Positions 8,620 to 17,716 of a DNA stretch of 64,000 bases are shown here, piece after piece. A model generated the notes under the pieces. It did no database searches, had not been told where the DNA came from, and saw only the letters and a program-made list of their open reading frames with translations. The number at the start of each line of letters is the position of its first letter. Positions within the stretch are counted from its first letter, which is position 1. The DNA comes from Streptomyces rapamycinicus NRRL 5491 (GTDB taxonomy: Bacteria; Actinomycetota; Actinomycetes; Streptomycetales; Streptomycetaceae), in the NCBI RefSeq assembly GCF_024298965.1, contig NZ_CP085193.1:4960001-5024000 (forward strand), written 5' to 3'. The position numbers and the translations under genes are program-made.

Positions 8620-9897
8620 ATGGTGCTCATCGCTGTTTTCGGCGTCGCACTCCTCATCGCGGTACTGGTCTCGGGCTTGGCGGCCCGCTCCGTACTCTCC
8701 ACCTCGCTGCTCTTCCTCGTCGCGGGCGCGCTCGTCGGTGACGGGGCCTTTGGCCTGATCCACATCACGGCGGACAGCCCGATCGTCTCGGTCACCGCCG
8801 ATCTGGCGCTGTTCGCGGTGCTGTTCACCGACGGCATGCATGTGTCGTTCCCCTCGTTGCGCGGCGCCTGGCGGAATCCGGCGCGTGCCCTCGGGCTCGG
8901 GATGCCGCTGGCGTTCGTGGGGATGGCGCTGATCACCCATTTCCTGGCCGGGCTGGACTGGACGACGTCTTTCCTGGTCGGTGCCGTGCTGGCGCCGACC
9001 GACCCGGTGTTCGCGTCGGCGATCGTGGGCCGTAAGGAGGTCCCGGCGCGGTTGCGGCAGTTGCTGAATGTGGAGAGCGGGATCAACGACGGGCTGGCGC
9101 TGCCGGTCGTACTGGTGCTGATCGCGACGGCCGGGCCGACCTCGGATGCGGCGGAGGCGTCACTGTCGAAGATCGCTCTGGAGCTGGTCGGTGGTCTGGC
9201 GCTGGGCATCGTGCTGCCGCTGGTCGTGAACGGGCTCGTACGGTTCCGGCTGCTGGGTGCGGAGCCGAAGCTCCAGCCGCTGCTGCCGCTGGCGGCCGGG
9301 GTGATCCTCTACGCGACGTGCCACCTCACCCACGCCAACCCCTACCTGGCGGCCTTCTCCGCGGGCGCGGTGCTCGCCTCGGTGTCGCCGGAGTCCAGGC
9401 ACGCCTTCGAACCGCTGGGGGAGGCGCTGGCGGAGCTGAGCAAGTTCGCGGCGCTGCTGGTGTTCGGGGCGCTGCTGACGCCTCGGCTGTTCGGTGATCT
9501 GTCGGCCGGCGGATATGTCGCCGTGGTGCTGGCGATCGTTCTGGTCCGGCCTGCGTCGCTGCTGCTCTCGCTGATCGGCACGCGTTTCGACCGGCGGGAG
9601 AAGCTGGCGGCGGCCTGGTTCGGCCCGAAGGGCTTTGCCTCCGTCGTCTACGGGCTGCTGGTGCTGCAGTCCGGCATCCCGCAGGGCCAGGAGGCATACA
9701 CCCTGATCGCGGTGTGCATCGCCTTCTCCATCGCCGCCCACAGCAGCACGGATGTGCCCGTCGCCCGTCTCTTCGATGTCGAGGACCTCGTCGGCATACC
9801 GGATGACGACGATGACGATGAGCACAAGAGGAAGCGGACTGTGGTGGCCGCGGAGCCTGCGGCCCGGATGGAGGAGGACGGCAATGCGCGCACGTGA
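8620..9897 (+). CDS. CPA1-type Na+(cation)/H+ antiporter
   Basis: A 425-residue membrane protein with about 12 hydrophobic segments. The ion-binding region FLVGAVLAPTDPVFASAIVGRKEVPARLRQLLNVESGINDG carries the TDP and ND-type motifs of monovalent cation/proton antiporters. The C-terminus is acidic (DDDDDDEHKRKR). It would expel Na+ or K+ in exchange for protons. The CBS-domain gene overlaps its end by 14 bases, so the pair is translationally coupled. Confidence 0.93.
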   Translation: MVLIAVFGVALLIAVLVSGLAARSVLSTSLLFLVAGALVGDGAFGLIHITADSPIVSVTADLALFAVLFTDGMHVSFPSLRGAWRNPARALGLGMPLAFVGMALITHFLAGLDWTTSFLVGAVLAPTDPVFASAIVGRKEVPARLRQLLNVESGINDGLALPVVLVLIATAGPTSDAAEASLSKIALELVGGLALGIVLPLVVNGLVRFRLLGAEPKLQPLLPLAAGVILYATCHLTHANPYLAAFSAGAVLASVSPESRHAFEPLGEALAELSKFAALLVFGALLTPRLFGDLSAGGYVAVVLAIVLVRPASLLLSLIGTRFDRREKLAAAWFGPKGFASVVYGLLVLQSGIPQGQEAYTLIAVCIAFSIAAHSSTDVPVARLFDVEDLVGIPDDDDDDEHKRKRTVVAAEPAARMEEDGNART

Positions 9898-10354
9898 TCT
9901 GGCGGTGGAATATCCGTCAGTGCGTCTGGACAGCGATGCGCTGGACGCGGCCCGGCTGCTGGCGGAGCAGCGGCTGCCCGGGGTACTGGTGATGGACGAA
10001 GGAGCGGAGCCCTATGCCGTACTGCCCGGGTCGGCCCTGGTCAAGCTGCTCGTGCCCGGCTACGTGATCGAAGACCCCACGCTCGCGGCGGTGGTCGATG
10101 AGCCACACGCGGACCGGCTGTGCCAGGCGCTGGCGGGACGGCGGGTGGCCGACTGCCTGCCCCGGGAACGTCACAAGCCGCCGGTCGCGGACCCGGATGA
10201 CACCGCGCTGGAGGTCGCGGCGCTCATGGCGCGCGAACGCAGCCCGCTGATCGCGGTGGTGGAACGGGGTGAGCGCGGGGAGCGCGGCGGCTCCCGGTTG
10301 CTAGGCGTGATCACCGCCGCACATCTGCTGGAACGTCTTCTTGGGGCGACATGA
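9884..10354 (+). CDS. CBS-domain protein (likely antiporter regulator)
   Basis: A 156-residue cytosolic protein made of a pair of CBS motifs (SVRLDSDALDAARLLAEQRLPGVLVMDE, and VADPDDTALEVAALMARERSPLIAVVE ending SRLLGVITAAHLLERLL). CBS pairs bind adenine nucleotides and often gate transporters. It begins at ATG 9884 behind GGAGGA inside the antiporter's end, and its own stop overlaps the next start as ATGA. It is therefore embedded between two ion transporters and probably regulates one or both. Confidence 0.88.
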   Translation: MRARDLAVEYPSVRLDSDALDAARLLAEQRLPGVLVMDEGAEPYAVLPGSALVKLLVPGYVIEDPTLAAVVDEPHADRLCQALAGRRVADCLPRERHKPPVADPDDTALEVAALMARERSPLIAVVERGERGERGGSRLLGVITAAHLLERLLGAT

Positions 10355-11649
10355 GCGACTGGCACAGCTGGGCGGCGATCGCCGTCTTCGTGATCGCGTA
10401 CGCGGCCATCATCAGCGAGCGCGTGCACCGCACGGCCGCCGCCCTGGCAGGGGCCGCGGCCATGCTCGCGATCAGCGCCACAGACGACACGGCGGCCTTC
10501 TTCGACGAGCACTCCGGGATCGACTGGAACGTCATCTTCCTGCTGCTCGGGATGATGGCGATCGTCGGGGTCCTCAAGCAGACGGGCCTGTTCGAGTATC
10601 TGGCGATCTGGGCGGCCAAACGCGCCCGCGGCAAGCCCTTCCGCGTGATGACCATGCTGATAGTCATCACCGCCACCGCCTCCGCGCTGCTGGACAACGT
10701 CACCACGGTGCTGCTGGTCGCCCCGGTCACCCTGCTGGTGTGCGAGCGCCTCGCGCTGCCCGCCGCCCCCTTCCTGATCGCGGAGGTGCTGGCGTCCAAC
10801 ATCGGCGGCACCGCCACCCTGGTCGGCGACCCGCCGAACATCATCATCGCCAGCCGGGGCGGGCTGACCTTCAACGACTTCCTGGTCCACCTCGCCCCCA
10901 TCGCCGCGCTACTCACCGTCGTGCTGGTGGTGATGTGCCGGGTGATGTTCCGCAAGGTGCTGGTGTACGACGAGGAGCGCGCCGCCGAGGTGATGGCGCT
11001 GGAAGAGCGCGAGGCCATTCGCGACCACCGGCTGCTGTACCAGGGCCTGGGGGTTCTGGCCCTGGTCGTCTTCGGGTTCGTGGCGCATCCGGTGCTGCAC
11101 TACGCGCCGAGCGTGGTGGCCCTGCTCGGTGCCGGGCTGCTCATCGCCATTTCGAAGGTGGAGACCGGTGAGGCGCTGAAGGAGGTGGAGTGGCCAACGC
11201 TCGCGTTCTTCGCCGGGCTGTTCATCATGGTCGGGGCGCTCATCGAAACAGGCGTCATCGGAGAGGTCTCCCGCGCCCTGGCAGACGCGACCGGTGGCAG
11301 CGAGCTGGGTGCCACAATGCTGCTGGTGTTCGGCTCCGCCGTGCTGTCCGGGATCGTCGACAACATTCCGTACGTCGCCACCATGGCCCCCATCACCGCC
11401 GACCTGGCGCACGGCTTCGGCGGCGACGGTGTCCATGTGCTGTGGTGGGCCCTGGCCCTGGGCGCGGACCTCGGCGGCAACGCCACCGCCATCGGCGCGT
11501 CCGCCAACGTCGTCGTCCTCGGCATCGCCGAACGCAACCAGCAGCCCATCTCCTTCTGGCAGTTCACCAAGTACGGCCTGGTCGTCACCGCGGCCACGGT
11601 CACCATCGCCGCGGGGTACCTGTGGCTGCGGTACTTCGCCCTCGGCTGA
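10351..11649 (+). CDS. ArsB/NhaD-type (ion transporter superfamily) membrane transporter
   Basis: A 432-residue protein with about 11 hydrophobic segments. The repeated half-motifs TASALLDNVTTVLLVAPVT and SGIVDNIPYVATMAPI, plus GGTATLVGDPPNIIIA and GGNATAIGASANVVVLGIA, are hallmarks of the NhaD/ArsB/P-protein branch. Given its neighbours (a Na+/H+ antiporter, a CBS protein and an RCK protein), sodium/proton exchange is more likely than arsenite efflux, and a separate arsenic operon exists elsewhere in the window. Confidence 0.9.
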   Translation: MSDWHSWAAIAVFVIAYAAIISERVHRTAAALAGAAAMLAISATDDTAAFFDEHSGIDWNVIFLLLGMMAIVGVLKQTGLFEYLAIWAAKRARGKPFRVMTMLIVITATASALLDNVTTVLLVAPVTLLVCERLALPAAPFLIAEVLASNIGGTATLVGDPPNIIIASRGGLTFNDFLVHLAPIAALLTVVLVVMCRVMFRKVLVYDEERAAEVMALEEREAIRDHRLLYQGLGVLALVVFGFVAHPVLHYAPSVVALLGAGLLIAISKVETGEALKEVEWPTLAFFAGLFIMVGALIETGVIGEVSRALADATGGSELGATMLLVFGSAVLSGIVDNIPYVATMAPITADLAHGFGGDGVHVLWWALALGADLGGNATAIGASANVVVLGIAERNQQPISFWQFTKYGLVVTAATVTIAAGYLWLRYFALG

Positions 11650-11686
11650 CCGCTGACATCACCGACCGACGGGGGTCTCCACCATC

Positions 11687-13666
11687 ATGTCTTCCTCACC
11701 TCAAGGGCCGCCCGGCGATCCCGCCGTCCCGCACATGATCGTCTGCGGCGACGACGCGCTGGCCCACCGCCTGGCGGCCGAACTGCACGAGGTCTACCGC
11801 ACACAGGTGACGGTCGTCGTTCCGGTCGCGGCCCAGGCAGGGGAGACCCCGCGGTTACGGACCACAGGACCCGCTCGCGCGTCCGCCCTCCTCGGCCGCG
11901 TGGCAGCGGCGGTCGGACGGGCGCCGCTCCCCCGCCAGGGCGCGTCGGGCGGGGCGCCGGATACCGGTGTTCGGGTCATGGAGGCGCCAGACCTCGCCGA
12001 TGACGTGCTGACCGAGGCGGGGGCGACACGGGCCACGGCACTGGCTCTGGTCCATGACGACGACGAGACCAACATCCACGCCGCACTACGTGCCCGTCGG
12101 CTCAACCCCCGGCTGAGGCTGGTGATCCGGCTCTACAACCGCAAACTGGGCCAGCACCTGGAAGACCTGCTCGACCAGGCCGCGGTGGTCGCCGACCCCG
12201 GCATGGACCCGGCGGAGCTGGACGCCGCCACCACCGTGCTGTCCGACGCGGACACCGTGGCCCCCGCGCTCGCGGCCACCGCTGTCGCGGGCACGCGGAA
12301 AGTGGTGCAGGCCGGCGGGCTGCTGCTGCACGCGGCCGAGCGCACCCCGCCCGGCCGCGACGAGGTCGCCGATCCGGGTCTGTGTACCCTCGCGCTGCTC
12401 TCGTCCACCACCAGCAACCCCGGTGGCAGCGAGGGCTCGGACAGCAGCGGAGACGACGGTCCGCGCCTGCTGCCCGGCGACGCGGAGGTCGCCGCCGCCA
12501 CCGGGCGCGGCACGGTGGTGCTGGAAGCCGTCTCCTTCACCGGTACGCCCCTTCCACCGCGGCGGCTCGGCAGCCGCAGGGTGCCGCTCGCCTCGCTGTT
12601 CTCCCGACGGCTGCGCTGGTCCGTCGCCGGGATGGTGACCGCCGTTCTCGCGCTCGCCCTCGCCTCGTGGCGGTTCACCGGGGACGACCTCCCGCACGCG
12701 GCTTACCTCACCGTGCTGGACGTGCTGGCCATCGACGACCCGGCGCTCGACGAGCCGACCGGGCGCAAGGTTCTCCAACTGCTGTCCGGGCTGGTCGGCT
12801 TGCTCCTGCTGCCCGTCCTGGTGGCCGCGGCCCTCGAAGCGCTGGGCACCTTCCGGACCGCGTCCGCGCTGCGTCGGCCGCCGCGGGGACTCTCCGGCCA
12901 TGTCGTCCTGCTCGGCCTTGGCAAGGTGGGCACTCGTGTGCTGGCGAGACTGCGTGAGCTGGACATCCCCGTGGTGTGTGTGGAGGAGGACCCCGAAGCG
13001 CGCGGCATCCCGCTCGCCCGGCGGCTGGGGGTGCCGACCGTCGTTGGTGACGTCACCCAGGAAGGCGTGCTGGAGGCCGCCAAGATCCGGCGGGCGCATG
13101 CGCTGCTCGCGCTGACCAGCTCCGACATCACCAACCTGGAGGCGACGCTGTACGCTCGCTCGGTCAAACCCGACCTGCGGGTGGCACTGCGCCTGTACGA
13201 CGACCACTTCGCCACTGCCGTCTACCGCACCCTGCGTGCCGCTCACCCCCAAGCGCTGACCCGCAGCCGCAGTGTCTCGACACTCGCGGCACCGGCCTTC
13301 GCCGGGGCCATGATGGGCCGCCAGGTCCTGGGCGCCATACCGGTCGAACGCAAAGTGCTGCTCTTCGCCGCATTGCATGTCGCGGGCCACCCGCAGTTGG
13401 AGGACCGCACGGTCGCCGAAGCGTTCAAGCCGGGCGCCTGGCGGGTGATCGCGCTCGATGCGGCGGAACCGGCGGACCGGCGGCGCGACCTCGCCGCAGC
13501 GCTCCCGTACGACGGCGCCGACCGGGAGCCCGGTCTGGTGTGGGACCTGCACCCCGGCTATGTACTGAAGCCGCACGACCGCGTGGTGCTGGCCACCACC
13601 CGCCAGGGCTTGGGCGAACTCCTCGGCGCAAACCCCGTGCCGCGAGGGATCCCGGAGACCGGATGA
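11687..13666 (+). CDS. Double RCK (TrkA-N) protein with a two-helix channel-like core
   Basis: A 659-residue protein with three parts. A first nucleotide-binding RCK-like domain lies at about residues 15-230 (PHMIVCGDDALAHRLAAEL). Two membrane helices lie at about 307-330 and 362-390. A full RCK domain starts near 405 (GHVVLLGLGKVGTRVLARL) and extends to the C-terminus. The loop between the helices aligns by position with a K+ channel pore but lacks a TVGYG-type filter. It follows the NhaD gene by 37 bases and may be an unusual channel or a ligand-gated regulator of the upstream transporters. Confidence 0.8.
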   Translation: MSSSPQGPPGDPAVPHMIVCGDDALAHRLAAELHEVYRTQVTVVVPVAAQAGETPRLRTTGPARASALLGRVAAAVGRAPLPRQGASGGAPDTGVRVMEAPDLADDVLTEAGATRATALALVHDDDETNIHAALRARRLNPRLRLVIRLYNRKLGQHLEDLLDQAAVVADPGMDPAELDAATTVLSDADTVAPALAATAVAGTRKVVQAGGLLLHAAERTPPGRDEVADPGLCTLALLSSTTSNPGGSEGSDSSGDDGPRLLPGDAEVAAATGRGTVVLEAVSFTGTPLPPRRLGSRRVPLASLFSRRLRWSVAGMVTAVLALALASWRFTGDDLPHAAYLTVLDVLAIDDPALDEPTGRKVLQLLSGLVGLLLLPVLVAAALEALGTFRTASALRRPPRGLSGHVVLLGLGKVGTRVLARLRELDIPVVCVEEDPEARGIPLARRLGVPTVVGDVTQEGVLEAAKIRRAHALLALTSSDITNLEATLYARSVKPDLRVALRLYDDHFATAVYRTLRAAHPQALTRSRSVSTLAAPAFAGAMMGRQVLGAIPVERKVLLFAALHVAGHPQLEDRTVAEAFKPGAWRVIALDAAEPADRRRDLAAALPYDGADREPGLVWDLHPGYVLKPHDRVVLATTRQGLGELLGANPVPRGIPETG

Positions 13667-13741
13667 CCGACGCGGGAGCAGCCATGGGAACCACTCGGCG
13701 GATGCCGGTCCTGGACCAGAAAGAGCAGAAGGAGCAGTCAG

Positions 13742-14848
13742 GTGAAACGAGGTGGCATACCCGGGCATTTCCTCGGGGACTACGCGGGCATGCTCGCCGA
13801 TGTCTCCGGGACCGGACGGTTGTTGCGGCGGCCCGAGCTGGACGCGCTGCGCGAGCTGGGGGAGCGGGCGGCGGAGGCGGGGTACGGGCTGCGGGAGCTG
13901 ATCGGACTGTATCTGGGCGAGACCCGCAGACTCTGGGGTTCGCTGCCCGGCGTCGCACGGGCGCCGAGTGCGGCGGCGGTGGCCCGTACCGACGACGCGC
14001 TGCTCGGCGCCGTGGACGCGGCGATCAGCGCGCTGGGGGAAGGGCACGAGCGGGCGCAGCACCTGGCGGTACGTCAGGAGGAGGCGGTGCGGCGCGAGTT
14101 CATCGATGATCTGCTGTACGGGCGTAGTGATCTGGGGAGGCTGGCCGAGCGCGCCGAGCGGTTCGGGCTGCGGCTGGCGCGTTCCCACGCGGTCGCCGTC
14201 GCCGAGGGCGATGAGCCGTACGACGACGTCCATCCGGTGGTGCGCCGCGTCGAGCGGGAGTTGATCGCCCGGTTTGGTGAGCACGACGTACTGCTGACCA
14301 CCAAGGACGGCCGGCTGGTGTGCGTCGCCGCGAGCAGTGAGCGAGTGATCCTGGACGCCTTCGCGAAGTACGCGGAATGGCCCGGCACCGGGTACTCAGG
14401 GGCGCGCTGGGTGGCCATCGGCCGTGAGCATCCAGGAGCGGGCGGTGTGGTGCTCAGCTACGAGGAGGCGCTCGGTGCCCTGGAACTCGCCGAGCGGCTG
14501 GAGCTGCCAGGGCCCGTTCTGCACGCCGGGGACCTGCTGGTCTTCCCGGTGCTGTTGCGCGACCGGGCGGCCATGTCCGACCTGGTGCGGACGGTGCTCG
14601 GCCCGCTCACGACGTCGCGCGGCGGGGCCGGGCCGCTGCTGGAGACGCTCACCGCGTGCGCGGCGGCCGGTTATGTCAACGCCGAGGCGGCACGGCGCCT
14701 GAAGATCAGCGTACGCACCCTCTCCTACCGGTTGGAGCGGATCAAGACCCTGACCGGCTATGACCCCGGGGACGCGCTACAGCGCTTCACGCTGGAGACG
14801 GCGGCGATGGGGGCGCGGTTGCTGGGGTGGCCGGCGGAGCCGCTGTAG
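13742..14848 (+). CDS. PucR/CdaR-family transcriptional regulator
   Basis: A 368-residue regulator. The middle resembles the GGDEF-like CdaR domain and the last ~60 residues are the PucR C-terminal HTH (LLETLTACAAAGYVNAEAARRLKISVRTLSYRLERIKTLTGYD). The GTG at 13742 has AGAAGGAG before it. It lies between the cation-transport operon and the flotillin operon on the same strand. Because PucR proteins often control neighbouring genes, the flotillin set 139 bases downstream is a candidate target. Confidence 0.9.
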   Translation: MKRGGIPGHFLGDYAGMLADVSGTGRLLRRPELDALRELGERAAEAGYGLRELIGLYLGETRRLWGSLPGVARAPSAAAVARTDDALLGAVDAAISALGEGHERAQHLAVRQEEAVRREFIDDLLYGRSDLGRLAERAERFGLRLARSHAVAVAEGDEPYDDVHPVVRRVERELIARFGEHDVLLTTKDGRLVCVAASSERVILDAFAKYAEWPGTGYSGARWVAIGREHPGAGGVVLSYEEALGALELAERLELPGPVLHAGDLLVFPVLLRDRAAMSDLVRTVLGPLTTSRGGAGPLLETLTACAAAGYVNAEAARRLKISVRTLSYRLERIKTLTGYDPGDALQRFTLETAAMGARLLGWPAEPL

Positions 14849-14941
14849 ACGCTTCCCGGAGCCCGGTCGGTTCCCGCGTCAACAGGACGTCAGGAGCGCG
14901 TAAAGATTGCCGGGATGCGGCAATGTGCGGCCGTACCTCCC

Positions 14942-14963
14942 GGTGTCACGATGCCGTGGCACC
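14942..14963. promoter_or_regulatory. Dyad upstream of the OB-fold/flotillin operon
   Basis: Arms GGTGTCACG and CGTGGCACC flank ATGC, matching at 8 of 9 positions, and end 24 bases before the chosen start of the first operon gene. A second small hairpin (ATTGCCG/CGGCAAT) lies at 14906-14924. The dyad is a plausible operator, perhaps for the PucR regulator just upstream. Confidence 0.35.
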
Positions 14964-14987
14964 GAGACGAGGGACGGGGGTGGTGCT

Positions 14988-15572
14988 GTGGCTGGGTTCC
15001 TGCGGGCCGCGCTGGGGTTTCCCACGGTCCTGTTCAGCTTCGCGCTCCTCGTCGTGGCCGGGTACTGGCTTGTGGTGCTGCTGGGAGGGATCGGCGTGGA
15101 CGCCTTCGACGGGGGAGACGGCGTCCACGCCGGTACGGCCGGAATACCGGTCACCGCCATGGTCTCGACCGGAATCGTCATTGCCTGGTTCGTGGCCCTG
15201 GCCGGTGACGCGCTGATCGTCCACCGCTGGCTGCGGGTCGCCGTGCTGCCCGCCGCGCTGGGGGCGGCCTGGGTCGGCATCAGGGTGCAGCGGCGCCTGG
15301 CTCACCGCTTGCTGCCTCCTGAACGGGTGCCGTCGCGCGAGCATTTCGTGGGCCGCGTCTGCGTGATCCGCACCTCTCGCGTGAGCGCCGACTTCGGCCA
15401 GGCCGAGGTGACGTCCGACGACGGATCGACCGCGACCGTCCAGGTCCGTACCCACGAGGCCGGACTGGTCTCGGGCTCCCACGCGCTCATCTTCGACTAC
15501 GACGCCGACGGCGAGTTCTTCCGGGTCGCGCCCTTCGACATCGCGCTCGACCCCCACCGTCCGGCCGTCTGA
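14988..15572 (+). CDS. Membrane protein with C-terminal OB-fold (YqiJ/NfeD-like), flotillin partner
   Basis: A 194-residue protein from GTG 14988, which follows a G-rich ribosome site. An upstream in-frame ATG (14907) would add 27 unlikely residues. Three membrane helices (about residues 8-30, 52-75 and 80-98) precede a soluble beta domain (FVGRVCVIRTSRVSADFGQAEVTSDDGSTATVQVRTHE) that looks like the OB fold of NfeD/YqiJ proteins. Such proteins are known to be encoded next to flotillins and to act with them at membranes. Here the flotillin gene follows 51 bases downstream. Confidence 0.8.
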   Translation: MAGFLRAALGFPTVLFSFALLVVAGYWLVVLLGGIGVDAFDGGDGVHAGTAGIPVTAMVSTGIVIAWFVALAGDALIVHRWLRVAVLPAALGAAWVGIRVQRRLAHRLLPPERVPSREHFVGRVCVIRTSRVSADFGQAEVTSDDGSTATVQVRTHEAGLVSGSHALIFDYDADGEFFRVAPFDIALDPHRPAV

Positions 15573-15623
15573 ACACCTCCACATCTCTTTTCCCACATCC
15601 CGGACAACCAAGGGATCTCATCG

Positions 15624-17654
15624 ATGGATGCCATCACCGTAGGGCTGGGCGTGGTCATCGCCGTCGTCCTGCTCGTCGTACTCGTCGTGTTCCTCGCCGT
15701 CACCCGGCTGTACCGCAAGGTGCCCCAGGGGCAGGCGCTGATCGTCTCCAAGTACCGCAAGGTCGATGTGACCTTCACGGGTGCCGTGGTGCTGCCCGTG
15801 CTGCACAAGGCGGAGGTGATGGACATCTCGGTGAAGACCATCGAGATCGGCCGCACCGGCCGTGAGGGGCTGATCTGCCAGGACAACATCCGCGCCGACA
15901 TCCGCATCGCCTTCTTCGTACGGGTCAACAAGACGAGGGAGGACGTGGTGAAGGTCGCCCAGGCGATCGGCACGGCGCGCGCCAGTGACCCGCGCACCTT
16001 GCAGGAGCTGTTCAACGCGAAGTTCTCCGAGGCGCTCAAGACGGTCGGCAAGCAGTTGGACTTCGCCGACCTCTACACCAAGCGCGATGAGTTCCGGGAC
16101 CGGATCATCGCGGTCATCGGCACCGACCTCAACGGCTACAGCCTGGAGGACGCGGCCATCGACTATCTCGAACAGACGCCGATGGGCCAGCTGGACGCCG
16201 CCAACATCCTGGACGCCCAGGGCATCCGCAAGATCACCGAGCTGACCGCCATCGAGCATGTGCGCACCAATGAGTACCAGCGCACGGAGGAGAAGGAGAT
16301 CACCCGGCAGAACGTCGAGGCCCGCGAGGCGGTCCTGGAGCTGGAGCGGCGGCAGTCCGACGCCGAGATCAAGCAGACGCGCGAGATCGAGACCGTACGG
16401 GCCAGGGAAGAGGCGGAGACGGCGCGGGTGCAGGCCGAGGAGCGGCTGCGGTCGCACAGCGCGCACCTGAAGACCGAAGAGGCGCTCGGCATCCAGAACG
16501 AGAACCGCGAACGCGAGATCGCCGTCGCGGTCAAGAACCGCGAGCGCGTCATCGCCATCGAGAGCGAGCGCATCGAGAAGGACCGGCTCCTGGAGGTCAT
16601 CGCACGGGAGCGGGAGACCCAGCTGAGGCGCATCGCCGCCGACAAGGAGGTCGAGGCGGAGAAGCGGGAGATCGCCGACGTGGTGCGGGAGCGGATCGCG
16701 GTGGAGAAGACCGTCGCGGCGCAGGAAGAGGAGATCAAGAAGCTCCGCACGGTGGAGGAGGCCGAGCGCGAGCGCCAGGCACTGATCATCCACGCCGAGG
16801 CAGAGGCCCAGGAACGCCTGGTCAAGGACATCAAGGCGGCCGAGGCCGCCGAGCAGGCGGCAGAGCACCGGGCCGCCGAGGAACTGACGATGGCCGAGGC
16901 GCGGCGCAAGGCCGCCGATCTGGACGCGCAGTCCGCGATCCGGCTCGCCGAGGGCAAGCGCGCGGACGCGGCGGCCGCCGGACTCGCCCAGGCCGAAGTC
17001 CAGGAGCGCACGGCGGAGGCCATCGCCAAGGTCGGGCACGCGGAGGCCGACGTCGCCCGGGAGAAGGCCCTTGCGGGGGCCGAGGGACTGCGGGAGAAGC
17101 TGAAGGCCGAGGCCGAGGGCCTGACGGAGAAAGCGGCGGCGATGGCGGCGCTGGACGCGGCCGGCCGTGGCCACGAGGAGTTCCGCCTCCGGCTGGAGGC
17201 GGAGAAGGACGTACGGCTCGCCGGGATCGACGTACACCGGCAGGTCGCCGAGGCCCAGGCCACCGTGCTGGCCACCGGCCTGGAGAACGCGAAGATCGAC
17301 ATCGTCGGCGGGGAGAGCGTCTTCTTCGACCGGCTGGTGAACGCGATCTCGCTCAGCAAGGGCGTGGACGCCTTCGTCGACCGCTCGGAGTCCGTCCAGG
17401 CCATGGCGGCCCCGTGGCTCGACAAGGACGCCTCGACCTTCACCGAGGACATCGGAGCGATGCTCACGGGCCTGGGCAGCGGCGGCCTCCGCGACCTGAC
17501 CCTGGCCGGTGCGCTCACCCGGCTGATCACCGACGCCGGTCCGAAGGCAGGCGCGTTGGAGGGCCTGCTGGAGTCCGTACGGGCGAGCGGCCTCGGCGAC
17601 ACGAAGCTGCTCGAACTCGCCGCGCCCGCTCGGGCCAACGGGACAGCCCGGTAG
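15624..17654 (+). CDS. Flotillin (YqiK-like, SPFH/Band 7 protein)
   Basis: A 676-residue membrane scaffold protein. One N-terminal membrane helix (about residues 6-30) is followed by an SPFH/Band 7 domain (RLYRKVPQGQALIVSKYRKVDVTFTGAVVLPVLHKAEVMDIS, to about residue 210). Next is a very long Glu/Ala/Arg coiled coil (about 225-580) and a C-terminal flotillin tail (ENAKIDIVGGESVFFDRLVNAISLSKG). Flotillins organise membrane microdomains. Gene order OB-fold protein, flotillin, AAA+ ATPase with gaps of 51 and 62 bases indicates one operon. Confidence 0.93.
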   Translation: MDAITVGLGVVIAVVLLVVLVVFLAVTRLYRKVPQGQALIVSKYRKVDVTFTGAVVLPVLHKAEVMDISVKTIEIGRTGREGLICQDNIRADIRIAFFVRVNKTREDVVKVAQAIGTARASDPRTLQELFNAKFSEALKTVGKQLDFADLYTKRDEFRDRIIAVIGTDLNGYSLEDAAIDYLEQTPMGQLDAANILDAQGIRKITELTAIEHVRTNEYQRTEEKEITRQNVEAREAVLELERRQSDAEIKQTREIETVRAREEAETARVQAEERLRSHSAHLKTEEALGIQNENREREIAVAVKNRERVIAIESERIEKDRLLEVIARERETQLRRIAADKEVEAEKREIADVVRERIAVEKTVAAQEEEIKKLRTVEEAERERQALIIHAEAEAQERLVKDIKAAEAAEQAAEHRAAEELTMAEARRKAADLDAQSAIRLAEGKRADAAAAGLAQAEVQERTAEAIAKVGHAEADVAREKALAGAEGLREKLKAEAEGLTEKAAAMAALDAAGRGHEEFRLRLEAEKDVRLAGIDVHRQVAEAQATVLATGLENAKIDIVGGESVFFDRLVNAISLSKGVDAFVDRSESVQAMAAPWLDKDASTFTEDIGAMLTGLGSGGLRDLTLAGALTRLITDAGPKAGALEGLLESVRASGLGDTKLLELAAPARANGTAR

Positions 17655-17716
17655 CCACCGGGTTCGGGGCTGTGCCGCATGGCCGCGTGCCGACGCCAGT
17701 GAGGAGAGGGAACGAC

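Noticed and set aside
10351..11649. NhaD/ArsB-type gene as an arsenite pump
   Set aside because: No arsenic genes nearby, CBS and antiporter neighbours, and a dedicated ACR3 operon at 37-39 kb; cation transport is more likely.
12086..14284. A 732-residue minus-strand open frame opposite the RCK and PucR genes
   Set aside because: No domains, spans two real genes and their spacer, and lacks a ribosome site.
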